DNA from: Nocardioides soli
Lineage (GTDB): Bacteria; Actinomycetota; Actinomycetes; Propionibacteriales; Nocardioidaceae
Length of the DNA stretch: 64,000 nt
NCBI RefSeq assembly: GCF_014191495.1
Contig: NZ_JACHWR010000001.1
Coordinates: 868,001 to 932,000, forward strand
Direction: 5' to 3'
Shown: positions 1-9,305 of the stretch, in pieces
Position numbering within the stretch: the stretch's first letter is position 1
Layout: each line of letters opens with the position of its first letter
The notes under the pieces: generated by a model
Database searches by the model: none
What the model saw: only the letters and a program-made list of their open reading frames with translations
What the model was told of the DNA's origin: nothing
Position numbers and translations under genes: made by a program

Positions 1-156
1 CGCTGGTCCGGCTGGCGGCGGCGGCCTGCTCGCCGTTCCAGCGGGTGGCCTGGTAGCTGCTCCACGAGGTGCCGAGGGCGGCGACCACGAGCAGCACCGT
101 GACGAGGACCTCCTGCCAGTCGCGGCCCGACCGGCCCGGGTCAGCCGGCTCGGCCA
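1..156 (-). CDS. N-terminus of a small membrane protein (partial)
   Basis: An ATG at 156 opens a frame that runs off the left edge (52 codons visible). It begins MAEPADPGRSGRDWQEVLV, followed by a hydrophobic segment (VLLVVAALGTSWSSYQATRW) that looks like a first membrane helix. Its start overlaps the end of the upstream DUF4239-type gene by 16 bases, so the two are probably co-transcribed and translationally coupled. I do not recognise the family with certainty. Small membrane proteins with this N-terminal look often sit beside DUF4239 genes, but the function is unknown. Confidence 0.6.
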
Positions 157-974
157 TGCTCGTCACAGGGCGGGGAGACACTGACGTCGGCGGCCCGCAT
201 CTGCTGGTCCATCAGCTCCAGGGTGCGCTCCATCGCCGTCGGCTTGAGCCGACCGACCCCGTCGCCGTGCGGATGGTCGAAGAAGACGAGCAGCAGCATC
301 ATGAGCGTGATCACCAGCGTGACGCTGCCCATCAGCACGCCCTGGGTCACCGCGCCCTCCCCGCTGTCGGCGAAGAAGAGCAGGTAGACGAAGAGGATCC
401 CGCAGACGATCCAGAGCACCAGCCACAGCGGGAGCGGGATCAGGCCCTCGGCACCGTGGATGCGGTCGACCCGGGCCTGCTCACGATCGGAGGTCTGGTC
501 CATCCAGCGGTCATACGCCGACTGCTCCGCGTCGGTCGACGGCTCGACGGTCGAGATGGTGCGGAACATCGCCACGCCCCACGGGTTCACCTGCTCGCCG
601 AGGGTGTCGGAGTCGACCGCGTCCCACTCCGCGCCGACGACCGAGCGGGCGTAGCAGACGAGCTCGCCGGTCAGCGTTGCCGACTCGGGAGCCGGCAGGA
701 ACTGGGCGGTCTGGACCTGCTGGGCCACGATCGTGGCCTCCGACTCGGCGCCGGCGCGGGCCTCGTCGTACGACGTGAACGCCAGGAAGATGATGAACCC
801 GAGCAGGACCGAGAACCCGGTCGCCAGCACGCCGAACACGCCGGACGCGCGGTCGCCGTCGGTGAACCTGCTGCCCTCCGGGGCGTAGCGGCGCACGACC
901 AGCATCGCGACGACCGCGACCGCGGTCGTCGCGATCGCGATGAACAGGGCGACGACGAGGTTCACGCCGCTCAT
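141..974 (-). CDS. DUF4239 (bestrophin-like) membrane protein
   Basis: 277 aa from the ATG at 974; the reading frame is open further upstream but that part has low-complexity composition and no support. Two N-terminal hydrophobic segments (about residues 3-27 and 44-65) and two C-terminal ones (about 180-235) flank a soluble middle region. This matches the DUF4239 layout, which is distantly related to bestrophin channels. Function is unknown; a role as an ion channel is only an analogy. It overlaps the downstream membrane gene (1-156) and is divergent from the sulfatase at 1064, with 89 bases between their starts. Confidence 0.6.
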   Translation of the reverse strand: MSGVNLVVALFIAIATTAVAVVAMLVVRRYAPEGSRFTDGDRASGVFGVLATGFSVLLGFIIFLAFTSYDEARAGAESEATIVAQQVQTAQFLPAPESATLTGELVCYARSVVGAEWDAVDSDTLGEQVNPWGVAMFRTISTVEPSTDAEQSAYDRWMDQTSDREQARVDRIHGAEGLIPLPLWLVLWIVCGILFVYLLFFADSGEGAVTQGVLMGSVTLVITLMMLLLVFFDHPHGDGVGRLKPTAMERTLELMDQQMRAADVSVSPPCDEHGRAG

Positions 975-1063
975 CCTGGCGACGCCGCCATCCGGGGACA
1001 TCATCCGAATCGTGTGAAGACGTCCCTGCCGATCCGCTCCTACCGTGGCCGCACCCGTGATCC

Positions 1064-3406
1064 GTGGAAGCGAGCACGACCGTGAGCATCGAGCACCCGA
1101 CCCTGCCCCGGCAGGAGGTCCTGCCGTTCCCACCGACCCCCTCGGCATCCCTGGCCGGCCGCACCATGCAGGAGTCGGTCTACCGGGCGCGCGAGCCGGA
1201 GCAGCACCTGCCGAAGGACGCCCCCAACATCCTGGTCGTCCTGATCGACGACGCCGGGCCCGGCCTGCCCGACACGTTCGGCGGCGAGGTGCGGACCGCG
1301 ACGCTGACCCGGGTCCTCTCCGAGGGCATCGGCTACAACCGCTTCCACACCACCGCCATGTGCTCGCCCACCCGCGCCTCGCTGCTGACCGGACGCAACC
1401 ACCACCGGATCGGCAACGGCCAGATCGCCGAGCTGGCCAACGACTGGGACGGCTACTCGGGCCACATCCCGACCAGCACGTCGCTGGTCGCCGAGGTGCT
1501 GACCGACTACGGCTACTCCACCGCGGCCTTCGGCAAGTGGCACAACACGCCGGCCGAGGAGACGACGCCGTCGGGACCGTTCCACAACTGGCCGACCGGC
1601 CGCGGGTTCGAGTACTTCTACGGCTTCCTCGCGGGCGAGGCCTCGCAGTACGAGCCCAACCTGGTGCGCAACACCACCAGCGTGCTGCCGCCCAAGCGGG
1701 CCGAGGAGGGCTACCACCTCAGCGAGGACCTCGCCGACGACGCGATCGGCTGGCTGCGCCGGCACCAGGCCTTCGAGCCGGACAAGCCGTTCTTCATGTA
1801 CTGGGCGAGCGGCTGCCTGCACGGCCCGCACCACATCATGAAGGAGTGGGCGGACAAGTACGCCGGCGCGTTCGACGACGGCTGGGACGCCTACCGCGAG
1901 CGGGTCCACGAGTCGGCCAAGACGGCCGGCTGGATCCCCCAGGACGCCGAGCTGACGCCGCGCGACCCCCGCCTGCCCGCCTGGGACGACATCTCCGAGG
2001 AGGAGAAGCCGTTCCAGCGCCGACTGATGGAGATCGCCGCCGGGTACGCCGAGCACGTCGACGTGCAGGTCGGCCGGCTCCTCGACGAGGTGGAGCGGCT
2101 CGGGCGGGCCGACAACACCCTGGTGTTCTACATCTGGGGCGACAACGGCTCCTCCGGCGAGGGCCAGAACGGCACGATCAGCGAGCTCCTCGCGCAGAAC
2201 GGCATCCCCACCACCGTGGACATGCACATCAAGGCGCTCGAGGAGATCGGCGGCCTCGACGTGCTCGGCTCGCCCAAGACCGACAACCAGTACCACGCCG
2301 GCTGGGCGTGGGCGGGCAGCACGCCGTACAAGGGCATGAAGCTGCTGGCCTCCCACCTCGGCGGCACCCGCAACCCGATGGTGGTGCGGTGGCCCGAGAA
2401 GATCGCCGCGGACGCGCGCCCGCGCACGCAGTTCCACCACTGCAACGACCTGGTGCCGACGATCTACGAGGTGCTCGGGGTCACCCCGCCCCGCGTCGTC
2501 CGCGGTGTCGAGCAGCAGCCGCTCGACGGCACCAGCTTCGCCTACACCTTCGACGACCCGGACGCCGAGGGGCGGCTGCGCACGCAGTACTTCGAGATCA
2601 TGGGCAGCCGCGCGATCTACCACGACGGCTGGATGGCCTCGGCCTTCGGGCCGCGGGCACCCTGGGTGCCGGGCCAGCCGCCGGGCATCCAGGAGTGGAC
2701 GCCGGACCAGGACACGTGGGAGCTCTACCACCTCGACGAGGACTGGACCCAAGCCAACGACCTCGCCGAGACCCACCCCGACAAGCTCGCGCAGCTCAAG
2801 GAGGTCTTCGCGATCGAGGCGGCGCGCAACAGCGTGTACCCGGTCGGCGGGGGTCTGTGGGTGCCCGTGTTCCACCCCGAGCTGCGGATCTCCACGCCGT
2901 ACCGCAGCTGGACCTTCAGCGGCGACATCGTGCGGATGCCCGAGTTCTGCGCGCCCGCGCTGGGCAACCGCGCCAACACCGTCACCATCGACGCCGAGCT
3001 GCCCGAGCGCGCCAGTGGCGTGCTCTACGCGCTCGGCGGCGCCGGCGGCGGACTGACCTGCTTCATGGACGACGGCCACCTCTGCTACGAGTACAACTGC
3101 TTCATCCTGATGCGCACCAAGATCCGGACCGAGCAGCCGCTGCCGGCGGGGCGGACCCGGATCGAGGTGCGCACCGAGTACGCCGAGGTCCGGCCCGGTG
3201 GCCCACTCGACGTCACCCTGTCGGTCGACGGCGCGCAGGTCGCGTCCGGGCTCGTGCCGGTCAGCGCGCCACTCCTCTTCACCGCCAACGACTGCCTCGA
3301 CATCGGCACCTGCCTGGGCGGCTCGGTCTCGCTGGACTACTTCGACCGGGCGCCGTTCCCCTTCGAGGGCACGATCGACACCGTCGAGGTGAGCTACCTC
3401 AGCTGA
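1064..3406 (+). CDS. Arylsulfatase-family sulfatase, large form
   Basis: 780 aa, alkaline-phosphatase fold sulfatase that should hydrolyse sulfate esters. The metal-binding start of the domain (NILVVLIDDAGP, residues 55-66) and the signature CSPTRASLLTGR are present. Cys100 is the residue a formylglycine-generating enzyme would oxidise to the catalytic formylglycine. Length and layout resemble the large mycobacterial AtsD-type sulfatases (about 790 aa), with an extra C-terminal beta-rich region. No signal peptide is visible, so it is probably cytoplasmic. The start is GTG at 1064; GTG at 1082 is an alternative and neither has a strong ribosome site. It converges on the IclR gene. The substrate is unknown. 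Confidence 0.9.
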   Translation: MEASTTVSIEHPTLPRQEVLPFPPTPSASLAGRTMQESVYRAREPEQHLPKDAPNILVVLIDDAGPGLPDTFGGEVRTATLTRVLSEGIGYNRFHTTAMCSPTRASLLTGRNHHRIGNGQIAELANDWDGYSGHIPTSTSLVAEVLTDYGYSTAAFGKWHNTPAEETTPSGPFHNWPTGRGFEYFYGFLAGEASQYEPNLVRNTTSVLPPKRAEEGYHLSEDLADDAIGWLRRHQAFEPDKPFFMYWASGCLHGPHHIMKEWADKYAGAFDDGWDAYRERVHESAKTAGWIPQDAELTPRDPRLPAWDDISEEEKPFQRRLMEIAAGYAEHVDVQVGRLLDEVERLGRADNTLVFYIWGDNGSSGEGQNGTISELLAQNGIPTTVDMHIKALEEIGGLDVLGSPKTDNQYHAGWAWAGSTPYKGMKLLASHLGGTRNPMVVRWPEKIAADARPRTQFHHCNDLVPTIYEVLGVTPPRVVRGVEQQPLDGTSFAYTFDDPDAEGRLRTQYFEIMGSRAIYHDGWMASAFGPRAPWVPGQPPGIQEWTPDQDTWELYHLDEDWTQANDLAETHPDKLAQLKEVFAIEAARNSVYPVGGGLWVPVFHPELRISTPYRSWTFSGDIVRMPEFCAPALGNRANTVTIDAELPERASGVLYALGGAGGGLTCFMDDGHLCYEYNCFILMRTKIRTEQPLPAGRTRIEVRTEYAEVRPGGPLDVTLSVDGAQVASGLVPVSAPLLFTANDCLDIGTCLGGSVSLDYFDRAPFPFEGTIDTVEVSYLS

Positions 3407-3519
3407 GCCTCGATCTCGCCGCGAGCCAGGCGCTCCGCTCGGCGGCGGCCCGGGGGCGGGCACAACCGTTCAATTGCACCCGCGACCGACCGATCAACGA
3501 TCGGGCCGCCAGGAGGGCG

Positions 3520-4161
3520 TCACGGTGAGAGCTGGGCACTCAGCTCGGCGGCGGCACGCTCGACCTGCGGCGCGACCGCGGCCTCGTCGAGACCGGCGTC
3601 GAGGGTGACGATGCCGACGCTGGCGTCGAGTCCGGGTACGTCGCGCACCGGCGTGGCCAGTCCGCGCGCACCGACCTGCAGCTCGCCGACGGTCACGACG
3701 TACGGCGCGGGGTCGCCGGATCGGCCGAGCAGGATCGCCCGGCCGGCCGCGCCGGCGGCGAGCGGGTGCCGGGAGCCGACCCGGTAGGCGACGTGGTAGT
3801 CGGTCCACGACGGCTCGACCACCGCGAGCGCCAGCGCCTCCTCGCCGTCGGCGATCGTCAGATGTGCCGTGCAGCCGACGGTCTCGGCCAGGTCGCGCAG
3901 CACCGGCAGCGCGGCCTCGCGGATCACCGGCTGCACGGCGGTCCCGAGCCGGAGCACTCCGAGGCCGACCTGGAGCCGGCCGCGCGGGTCGCGGCGTACC
4001 AGCGTGTGACGCTCGAGCGTCCCGACCAGCCGGTGCACGATGGTGCGGCTGACCTCGAGCTCGGCGGCGAGCTCGGTGATCGTCAGCCCGTCGGGCGCGG
4101 CCACGAGTACGTCGAGCACGCGCAGACCGCGATCGAGCGTCTGGGAGATCTCGGCGGCCAC
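3520..4161 (-). CDS. IclR-family transcriptional regulator
   Basis: 213 aa. The N-terminal winged helix (about residues 8-65, ITELAAELEVSRTIVHRLVG) is followed by an IclR effector domain containing the GRAILLG segment. The effector part is slightly short for the family (usual total 240-260 aa). IclR proteins sense small aromatic or carboxylic ligands and act as repressors or activators. Its target is not evident: the sulfatase converges on it, and a long hairpin (4205-4265) lies just upstream of its start, possibly within its promoter region. Confidence 0.85.
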   Translation of the reverse strand: MAAEISQTLDRGLRVLDVLVAAPDGLTITELAAELEVSRTIVHRLVGTLERHTLVRRDPRGRLQVGLGVLRLGTAVQPVIREAALPVLRDLAETVGCTAHLTIADGEEALALAVVEPSWTDYHVAYRVGSRHPLAAGAAGRAILLGRSGDPAPYVVTVGELQVGARGLATPVRDVPGLDASVGIVTLDAGLDEAAVAPQVERAAAELSAQLSP

Positions 4162-4204
4162 GGTGCGAGCGTAGCGAGCCGAGAGCCTGGGTGCTCCCGG
4201 CCCC

Positions 4205-4265
4205 GACGCACCTGACGTGTGTGCTGTGGAGACTCACGTTCCACAGCAGCGAGGTCAGGTGCGTC
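4205..4265. terminator. Long two-stage hairpin downstream of the helicase gene
   Basis: A 12-bp arm GACGCACCTGAC (4205-4216) pairs perfectly with GTCAGGTGCGTC (4254-4265). Inside it, after a 5/5 internal loop, TGCTGTGGA (4222-4230) pairs with TCCACAGCA (4240-4248) around a 9-base loop. It sits 24 bases past the helicase stop and 43 bases before the IclR start, both on the minus strand. A terminator for the helicase transcript is the simplest reading; there is no U-tract, as is common in high-GC actinobacteria. It could also be a mobile palindromic element. Confidence 0.5.
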
Positions 4266-4288
4266 GCGCGGCCACGGCGAGGTCTGGG

Positions 4289-6097
4289 TCAGGAGGTCTT
4301 GCGCGTCGCCCAGTCGCGGATCCGGTCGATCCGGGCGTGCAGCTGCTCGGCGGTCGCGACCGCCGCGGCCGGGCCGCCGCACTCCTTGCGCAGCGCGGCG
4401 TGCGTGATGCCGTGCGCCTGCCCGGTGCGGTGGTACCAGGCGGCGACCAGGCCGTTGAGCTCGCGCCGGAGCACGGCGAGCTGCTCGTGGGCGGAGACCT
4501 GCGCGACGGTGTCGGGCTCGGGCTTCGCGGCGCTCGCGGCCTTCTGCTTCTTCGCGCGCTCGCTCTGGCGACTGTGCAGCAGCTCGCGCACCTGGTCGGG
4601 CTCGAGCAGGCCGGGGATGCCGAGGAAGTCCATCTCCTCCTCCGACCCGACGTGCACCTCGCCGGCGTGGCCGAACTCGCCGCCGTCGTACAGCACCCGG
4701 TCGAAGCGGGCCTCGGAGCCCATCGCCTCGAAGGACCCCAGCAGGTCGTCGGACGCCGCGTCCCCCGCGTTCGCCTCCGCCATCAGCTGGTCCTCGGCCG
4801 CGAAGATGTCGCCCTCGTCCTTGACCTTGCGGCCGAGCACGTGGTCGCGCTCGACCTCCATCTCCGAGGCGAAGCCGAGCAGGTTGGGCACCGACGGCAG
4901 GAAGACCGATGCCGTCTCCCCCCGGTTACGGGCCCGGACGAACCGGCCGACGGCCTGGGCGAAGAAGAGCGGGGTCGAGGTGGTGGTCGCGTAGACGCCG
5001 ACGGCCAGGCGGGGCACGTCGACGCCCTCGGACACCATGCGCACCGCGACCATCCAGCGCCGGTCGTTGCCGCTGAACTCGCTGATCCGCTTCGACGCGG
5101 CCTTCTCGTCGGAGAGCACGACGGTCGCGGGCTCGCCGGAGATACCCCGCAGGATCTTGGCGTAGGCGCGGGCGGAGTCCTGGTCGGTCGCGATCACCAG
5201 GCCGCCGGCGTCCGGGACGTGCCGGCGCACCTCCGAGAGCCGCTTGTCGGCGGCGGCCAGCACCGACGGGATCCACGCGCCGCCGGGGTCGAGCGCGGTG
5301 CGCAGGGCCTGGTTGGTGAGGTCCTTGGTCAGCGGCTCGCCGAGGCGCGCGGCGATCTCGTCGCCCGCGCGCGTGCGCCACTGCATCTCGCCGGAGTACG
5401 CCATGAACAGCACCGGCCGGACGACGTGGTCGGCCAGCGCGTGCGCGTAGCCGTAGGTGTAGTCGGCCACCGACCGCGGCACGCCGTCGTCGCCCGGGGC
5501 GTAGCTGACGAACGGGATCGGGTTGATGTCGGAGCGGAACGGCGTGCCCGTGAGCGCGAGCCGGCGCGACGCCGGCTCGAACGCCTCCCGGATGCCCTCG
5601 CCCCACGACAGCGCGTCACCGGCGTGGTGCACCTCGTCGAGGATCACCAGGGTCTTGAACCGCTCGGTGCGGATCCGCATCGCGAGCGGGTTCACCGCGA
5701 CGCCGGCGTAGGTCACCGCGACGCCGACGAAGTCCCCCGACGTCTTGCCCTTGCCGGCGGAGTACGTCGGGTCGATCGGGATGCCGGCCCGCGCGGCCGC
5801 CTCGGCCCACTGCAGCTTGAGGTGCTCGGTCGGCGCGACCACCGTGATCCGGTCGACCAGCCGGCGGCCGAGCAGCTCGGCGGCGACCGAGAGCGCGAAC
5901 GTCGTCTTGCCCGCCCCCGGCGTCGCGACCGCGAGGAAGTCGCGGGGGTGGTCGTCGAAGTACTGCTTCATGGCAGCGGACTGCCACGCACGCAGGGAGG
6001 TCGCCGTACCCCAGGCGGCGCGCTCTGGCCAGGCCGGGCCCAGCCTCGATCCGAGAGGCGCGTTGGGCTGGGGATCGGCCGCCGGCCGACCCGTCAC
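4289..6097 (-). CDS. DEAD/DEAH-box (SSL2/XPB-like) helicase
   Basis: 602 aa from GTG at 6097, whose GTGA overlaps the stop of the DUF3039 gene. Superfamily 2 motifs are clear: TPGAGKTT (residues 59-66, Walker A), DEVH (154-157, motif II) and TGTPFR (motif III, from 183). A helicase C-terminal domain follows, containing VSEGVDVPRL and QAVGRFVRARN. It is an ATP-dependent nucleic-acid translocase of the COG1061 type. The tail after residue 450 is charged and specific to the subfamily. Pairing of this helicase with DUF3039 recurs in actinobacteria. The substrate (DNA repair or R-loops) is unknown. Confidence 0.85.
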   Translation of the reverse strand: MTGRPAADPQPNAPLGSRLGPAWPERAAWGTATSLRAWQSAAMKQYFDDHPRDFLAVATPGAGKTTFALSVAAELLGRRLVDRITVVAPTEHLKLQWAEAAARAGIPIDPTYSAGKGKTSGDFVGVAVTYAGVAVNPLAMRIRTERFKTLVILDEVHHAGDALSWGEGIREAFEPASRRLALTGTPFRSDINPIPFVSYAPGDDGVPRSVADYTYGYAHALADHVVRPVLFMAYSGEMQWRTRAGDEIAARLGEPLTKDLTNQALRTALDPGGAWIPSVLAAADKRLSEVRRHVPDAGGLVIATDQDSARAYAKILRGISGEPATVVLSDEKAASKRISEFSGNDRRWMVAVRMVSEGVDVPRLAVGVYATTTSTPLFFAQAVGRFVRARNRGETASVFLPSVPNLLGFASEMEVERDHVLGRKVKDEGDIFAAEDQLMAEANAGDAASDDLLGSFEAMGSEARFDRVLYDGGEFGHAGEVHVGSEEEMDFLGIPGLLEPDQVRELLHSRQSERAKKQKAASAAKPEPDTVAQVSAHEQLAVLRRELNGLVAAWYHRTGQAHGITHAALRKECGGPAAAVATAEQLHARIDRIRDWATRKTS

Positions 6098-6366
6098 TCG
6101 TCGGACCCGCTGCCGCCGCCGGCGTCGTCGCGGAGCGACTCCCAGACTTCCTTGCACTCGGGACAGACCGGGAACTTCTCCGGCGCGCGGCTGGGCACCC
6201 AGACCTTGCCGCAGAGCGCCACGACGGGGGTGCCCATCACCATCGCCTCGGTGAGCTTGTCCTTCTCCACGTAGTGGGAGAACCGCTCGTGGTCGCCCTC
6301 ATCGGTCGGGACGGTACGGCGATCCTCACGGACGTCCGTGTCTGTCGAGAAGCCGATGGTGGTCAC
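6094..6366 (-). CDS. DUF3039 protein
   Basis: 90 aa from GTG at 6366. The core HYVEKDKLTEAMVMGTPVVA followed by LCGKVWVP and FPVCPECKEVW carries three cysteines (Cys52, Cys68, Cys71), compatible with a small zinc site built around CPEC. The family is actinobacterial and of unknown function. It is translationally coupled to the downstream helicase (4-base overlap), so the two products probably act together. Confidence 0.85.
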   Translation of the reverse strand: MTTIGFSTDTDVREDRRTVPTDEGDHERFSHYVEKDKLTEAMVMGTPVVALCGKVWVPSRAPEKFPVCPECKEVWESLRDDAGGGSGSDE

Positions 6367-6425
6367 GGACGAACACCTTACGTCAGAGGTGCCCCGGAGA
6401 GGGACTGCCGTCGCGCCGGCGCCGG

Positions 6426-6983
6426 TCAGTTCAGCTCGGGATCGAACGGGCGCGTCGAGTGCCAGGCCAGCTCGCCGGGCTGCCGGCGCAGCACCTCGCG
6501 CCACAGCTCGGCGGTGTCGATCCGGAACGCGTCGACGCTCTCGGCGGGGACGACGTACCAGCTGCCCTCGGCGATCTCGCCGTCGAGCTGGGCGGCGCCC
6601 CACCCGGCGTACCCGGCGAAGATCCGCAGCTCGGCCAGGCTCCCCTCGATCAGCTCCACCGGCGTGTCGAGGTCGACGAGGCCCAGCCGACCCTCGAGGG
6701 CGCGGAAGCCCACCGGGGCGTCGTCGGCATCGCGCAGCAGGGCCACGGCGAGCGCGCCGTCGGTGCCGACCGGGCCGCCGTGGAAGAGCACGTCGGGCTC
6801 GCTGACCACGTCGGTCCAGGCGTCGAGGACGTCGTCGACGCGGACGGCGGAGGGCCGGTTGAGCACCACCCCGAGCGCGCCGTCGTCGTCGACGTCGAGC
6901 AGCAGCACGACGCTGTCGGCGAAGTTCGGGTCGAGGAGCGCAGGCGTCGCCAGCAGCAGCATCCCCGCGCGTGCCTCGCTCAT
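6426..6983 (-). CDS. YqgE/AlgH family protein (DUF179)
   Basis: 185 aa. Family hallmarks are MLLLATPALLDPNFADSVVL at the N-terminus, GVVLNRPS, and LFHGGPVG in the middle, with FAGYAGWGAAQLDGEI near residue 130. The fold is known from structural genomics, but the biochemical role is not established; AlgH has been linked to alginate regulation in Pseudomonas. It is divergent from the PucR regulator, with 99 bases between starts. Confidence 0.9.
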   Translation of the reverse strand: MSEARAGMLLLATPALLDPNFADSVVLLLDVDDDGALGVVLNRPSAVRVDDVLDAWTDVVSEPDVLFHGGPVGTDGALAVALLRDADDAPVGFRALEGRLGLVDLDTPVELIEGSLAELRIFAGYAGWGAAQLDGEIAEGSWYVVPAESVDAFRIDTAELWREVLRRQPGELAWHSTRPFDPELN

Positions 6984-7082
6984 GGCCCCATCATCACGCA
7001 CCCCTCCAGTCACGGCATCGCCCGGATCATGCGAGGCCGGCCCAGCAGCCGGCGCCCTCGGCCCACCACATAGGTTCGGGGC

Positions 7083-8318
7083 ATGGGCGAGCGGATCACC
7101 GAGGACGTCAAGCGCGTGGCTCGCGCGATGCTCAAGGAGTTCGACGACCTGATGACCAGGATCGTCACGGAGGTCTGGTCGTCGGTGCCGGCCTACGCCG
7201 AGCTGATGCTGCACCAGAGTGAGCTGCGCGAGCGGACTCGGGAGAACGTGCACAACGTCATCACCTGCCTGCTCGAGGACCGGGAGCCGACCGCGGAGGA
7301 GCTCGCCCGCGCGACGGCCACCGGGGAGCGGCGCGCGATCCAGGGGGTCTCCGCCTCCTCCGTGATCCAGTCGTTCCGCACCGCGGAGCGGGCCCTCAAC
7401 GAGGAGTACGTCGACTGGTGCGCGCGCATGCAGGTGCAGCGGGCCAACATCGGCAGCGGCCGCGCCGCGATGATCCGCTGCCTGGACGCCCTGGAGCAGG
7501 CGATGCTCGAGGCGCACATGGAGATCCAGCGCCAGGTCGAGGAGGACCTGCGACTCAGCGAGCCCGGCCTCTTCCGGCGGCTGGCGACGGGATCCAGCGT
7601 CGAGCTGGCCGACCTGCAGCGCCTGGCCGTCACGATGGGCATCGACGACCCCGAGCGGGGCACGTTCGTGATCGTCGCGCTCGCCTCCCGGGTCCGGGCC
7701 GACCGCGCCGCCATGGAGCGGCACCGGCACCGCTTCGTGTCGAGGCTGCGGCAGCTCTTCGCCGTGCCGGTGCTGTCGGGCACCGTCGAGGCCGAGGGCC
7801 TCGAGTGGGTGACCCTCTTCGCGATGCCCTGGCGGGGCGACGACCTGCGGAGCCTGGCCACGCGGATCGCCGACTCGTTCCGGTACGACGCGGCGACCGA
7901 CGTCGTCGCCGCGATCAGCAACACCTGCGTCGGCATGTCCGGCCTGGGCACCGCGTGCAAGCAGGCGATCACCACCCTGGAGTCGCGGTCGGCGACCGAC
8001 GACGGCCCACCCGTGCACCTCTTCCGCGATCGCCTGCTGGAGGTGATGGTGCACCGCGATCCGCCGATGGGGCGGCACCTGGTCCAGCGCTACCTCGAGC
8101 CGCTGGAGGGCGGTGGCGACCTCCTGGTCACGCTGCGCACGCACCTCGAGCAGGACCTCTCGGTGCGGGCCACGGCCGAGGCCCTGCACGTGCACAAGAA
8201 CACCGTCGTCTACCGGCTGCGGCGCATCGAGGAGCGCACCGGCCTGCTCACCCGGCGACCACGCGACCTGGCGAAGCTGGTGCTGGCGGTGGAGGCGTGG
8301 GAGGCCTCCGGCGAGTAG
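7083..8318 (+). CDS. PucR-type (CdaR-like) helix-turn-helix regulator
   Basis: 411 aa. The C-terminus (from about residue 350) is the PucR helix-turn-helix: LRTHLEQDLSVRATAEALHV followed by HKNTVVYRLRRIEE. The middle (about 180-330) resembles the GGDEF-like domain of CdaR proteins without a GGDEF active site. The N-terminus is an RsbRD-like helical sensor. Such proteins control catabolic or stress genes in actinobacteria. No neighbouring target is obvious other than divergent yqgE. Start ATG at 7083. Confidence 0.85.
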   Translation: MGERITEDVKRVARAMLKEFDDLMTRIVTEVWSSVPAYAELMLHQSELRERTRENVHNVITCLLEDREPTAEELARATATGERRAIQGVSASSVIQSFRTAERALNEEYVDWCARMQVQRANIGSGRAAMIRCLDALEQAMLEAHMEIQRQVEEDLRLSEPGLFRRLATGSSVELADLQRLAVTMGIDDPERGTFVIVALASRVRADRAAMERHRHRFVSRLRQLFAVPVLSGTVEAEGLEWVTLFAMPWRGDDLRSLATRIADSFRYDAATDVVAAISNTCVGMSGLGTACKQAITTLESRSATDDGPPVHLFRDRLLEVMVHRDPPMGRHLVQRYLEPLEGGGDLLVTLRTHLEQDLSVRATAEALHVHKNTVVYRLRRIEERTGLLTRRPRDLAKLVLAVEAWEASGE

Positions 8319-8341
8319 TGCCCACCTGGGGGCACGGACTC
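8313..8341. terminator. Hairpin between convergent genes
   Basis: GTGCCC (8318-8323) pairs with GGGCAC (8330-8335) around a 6-base loop. The stem extends across a small mismatch by GAGT (8313-8316) pairing with ACTC (8338-8341). It lies exactly between the convergent PucR and LLM stop codons, so it probably terminates both transcripts. No U-tract is present. Confidence 0.5.
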
Positions 8342-9305
8342 AGCCGTCGACGAGCCCGGCCTCCCGCGCGACCCGCACCAGCGCGGAGACCAGCTCCTCC
8401 GGCGCGGCCGTGCCGTCGTCGATGACCACCAGCGAGTCGACCCCGGCGTCGCGCATCGCCAGCAGCCCCGCGACCGCGTCGTCGACCGTGCCGGAGATCG
8501 TGACCGCCCCGACGCAGTCGTCGTCCACGAGCTCGGCGGCCGACTCCCCGGCCCGCAGCCGGCGCTGCAGCTCGGCCGCGAGGTCCTGGTCGATGCCGGC
8601 GTGCTCGGTGATCGCGGAGGCGCCGTGCATGCCCAGGTAGCGCGCGGTGTGGGCACGCAGCCGCTCCCGCGCGCCGGTGGTCGTGGTGTCGAGGGTGAAG
8701 GAGGCGTACGCCGTCACCTCGGTCGGCCGGTAGGTCTCGCGGACCCAGCGCACGTAACCGGCGGACGAGAGCACCGAGAGCATCAGGCCGTCGGCCAGCT
8801 CCGCGCCCCGAGCGAGCGCCCGCGGCCCCTTGACGCCCCAGACGATGGGCACCTGCTGCGGCGGCGTGGCGTCCAGGGCGCAGCTCATCTGCGTGCCGAG
8901 CACCTCGCCGTCCAGCCGGCCACCGGCGAGCAGCACCCGCAGGGCGGCGGTGTAGTCGGCGAGCACCCCGATGGGCCGCTCGAAGGGGATGCCCAGCTGC
9001 TCCTGCATCCACCGTGCGTTCGAGGCGCCCAGGCCGAGCACGCTGCGGCCGGCGGAGACCTCGGCCAGCGCGTGGGCCTCCATCGCCATCAGGGCGACGT
9101 GCCGGGTCCACGGGTTCACCACGCCGAGGCCGACGCGGACCCGCTCGGTGACCGCGGCGATCGCGCCGGCCACGGCGAACGCGCCGCGCTCGAGGTAGTC
9201 CTCACTGACCCACACGTCGTGCAGTCCGGCCCGCTCGGCGAGCCGGGCGAGGTCGACGGCGTCGGCGGCGCTGCGACGTCCGGACGGCGCGACTCCCAGC
9301 CTCAT
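8340..9305 (-). CDS. LLM-class flavin/F420-dependent oxidoreductase (last gene of operon)
   Basis: 321 aa from ATG at 9305, overlapping the stop of the PLP-enzyme gene by 4 bases. Bacterial-luciferase-like TIM-barrel features include LAERAGLHDVWVSEDYLERG and VRVGLGVVNPWTRHV, then GLGASNARWMQEQLG. Its resemblance to F420-dependent methylene-H4MPT-reductase-like proteins suggests cofactor F420 rather than FMN. It is the final cistron of a tightly packed transporter-enzyme operon, so it probably acts on the imported compound or a derivative. The substrate is unknown. Confidence 0.8.
   Translation of the reverse strand: MRLGVAPSGRRSAADAVDLARLAERAGLHDVWVSEDYLERGAFAVAGAIAAVTERVRVGLGVVNPWTRHVALMAMEAHALAEVSAGRSVLGLGASNARWMQEQLGIPFERPIGVLADYTAALRVLLAGGRLDGEVLGTQMSCALDATPPQQVPIVWGVKGPRALARGAELADGLMLSVLSSAGYVRWVRETYRPTEVTAYASFTLDTTTTGARERLRAHTARYLGMHGASAITEHAGIDQDLAAELQRRLRAGESAAELVDDDCVGAVTISGTVDDAVAGLLAMRDAGVDSLVVIDDGTAAPEELVSALVRVAREAGLVDG

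Noticed and set aside
3490..3504. CCGATC-AAC-GATCGG hairpin between the sulfatase and IclR genes
   Set aside because: Stem of only 6 bp with a 3-base loop; too weak to call a terminator with confidence.
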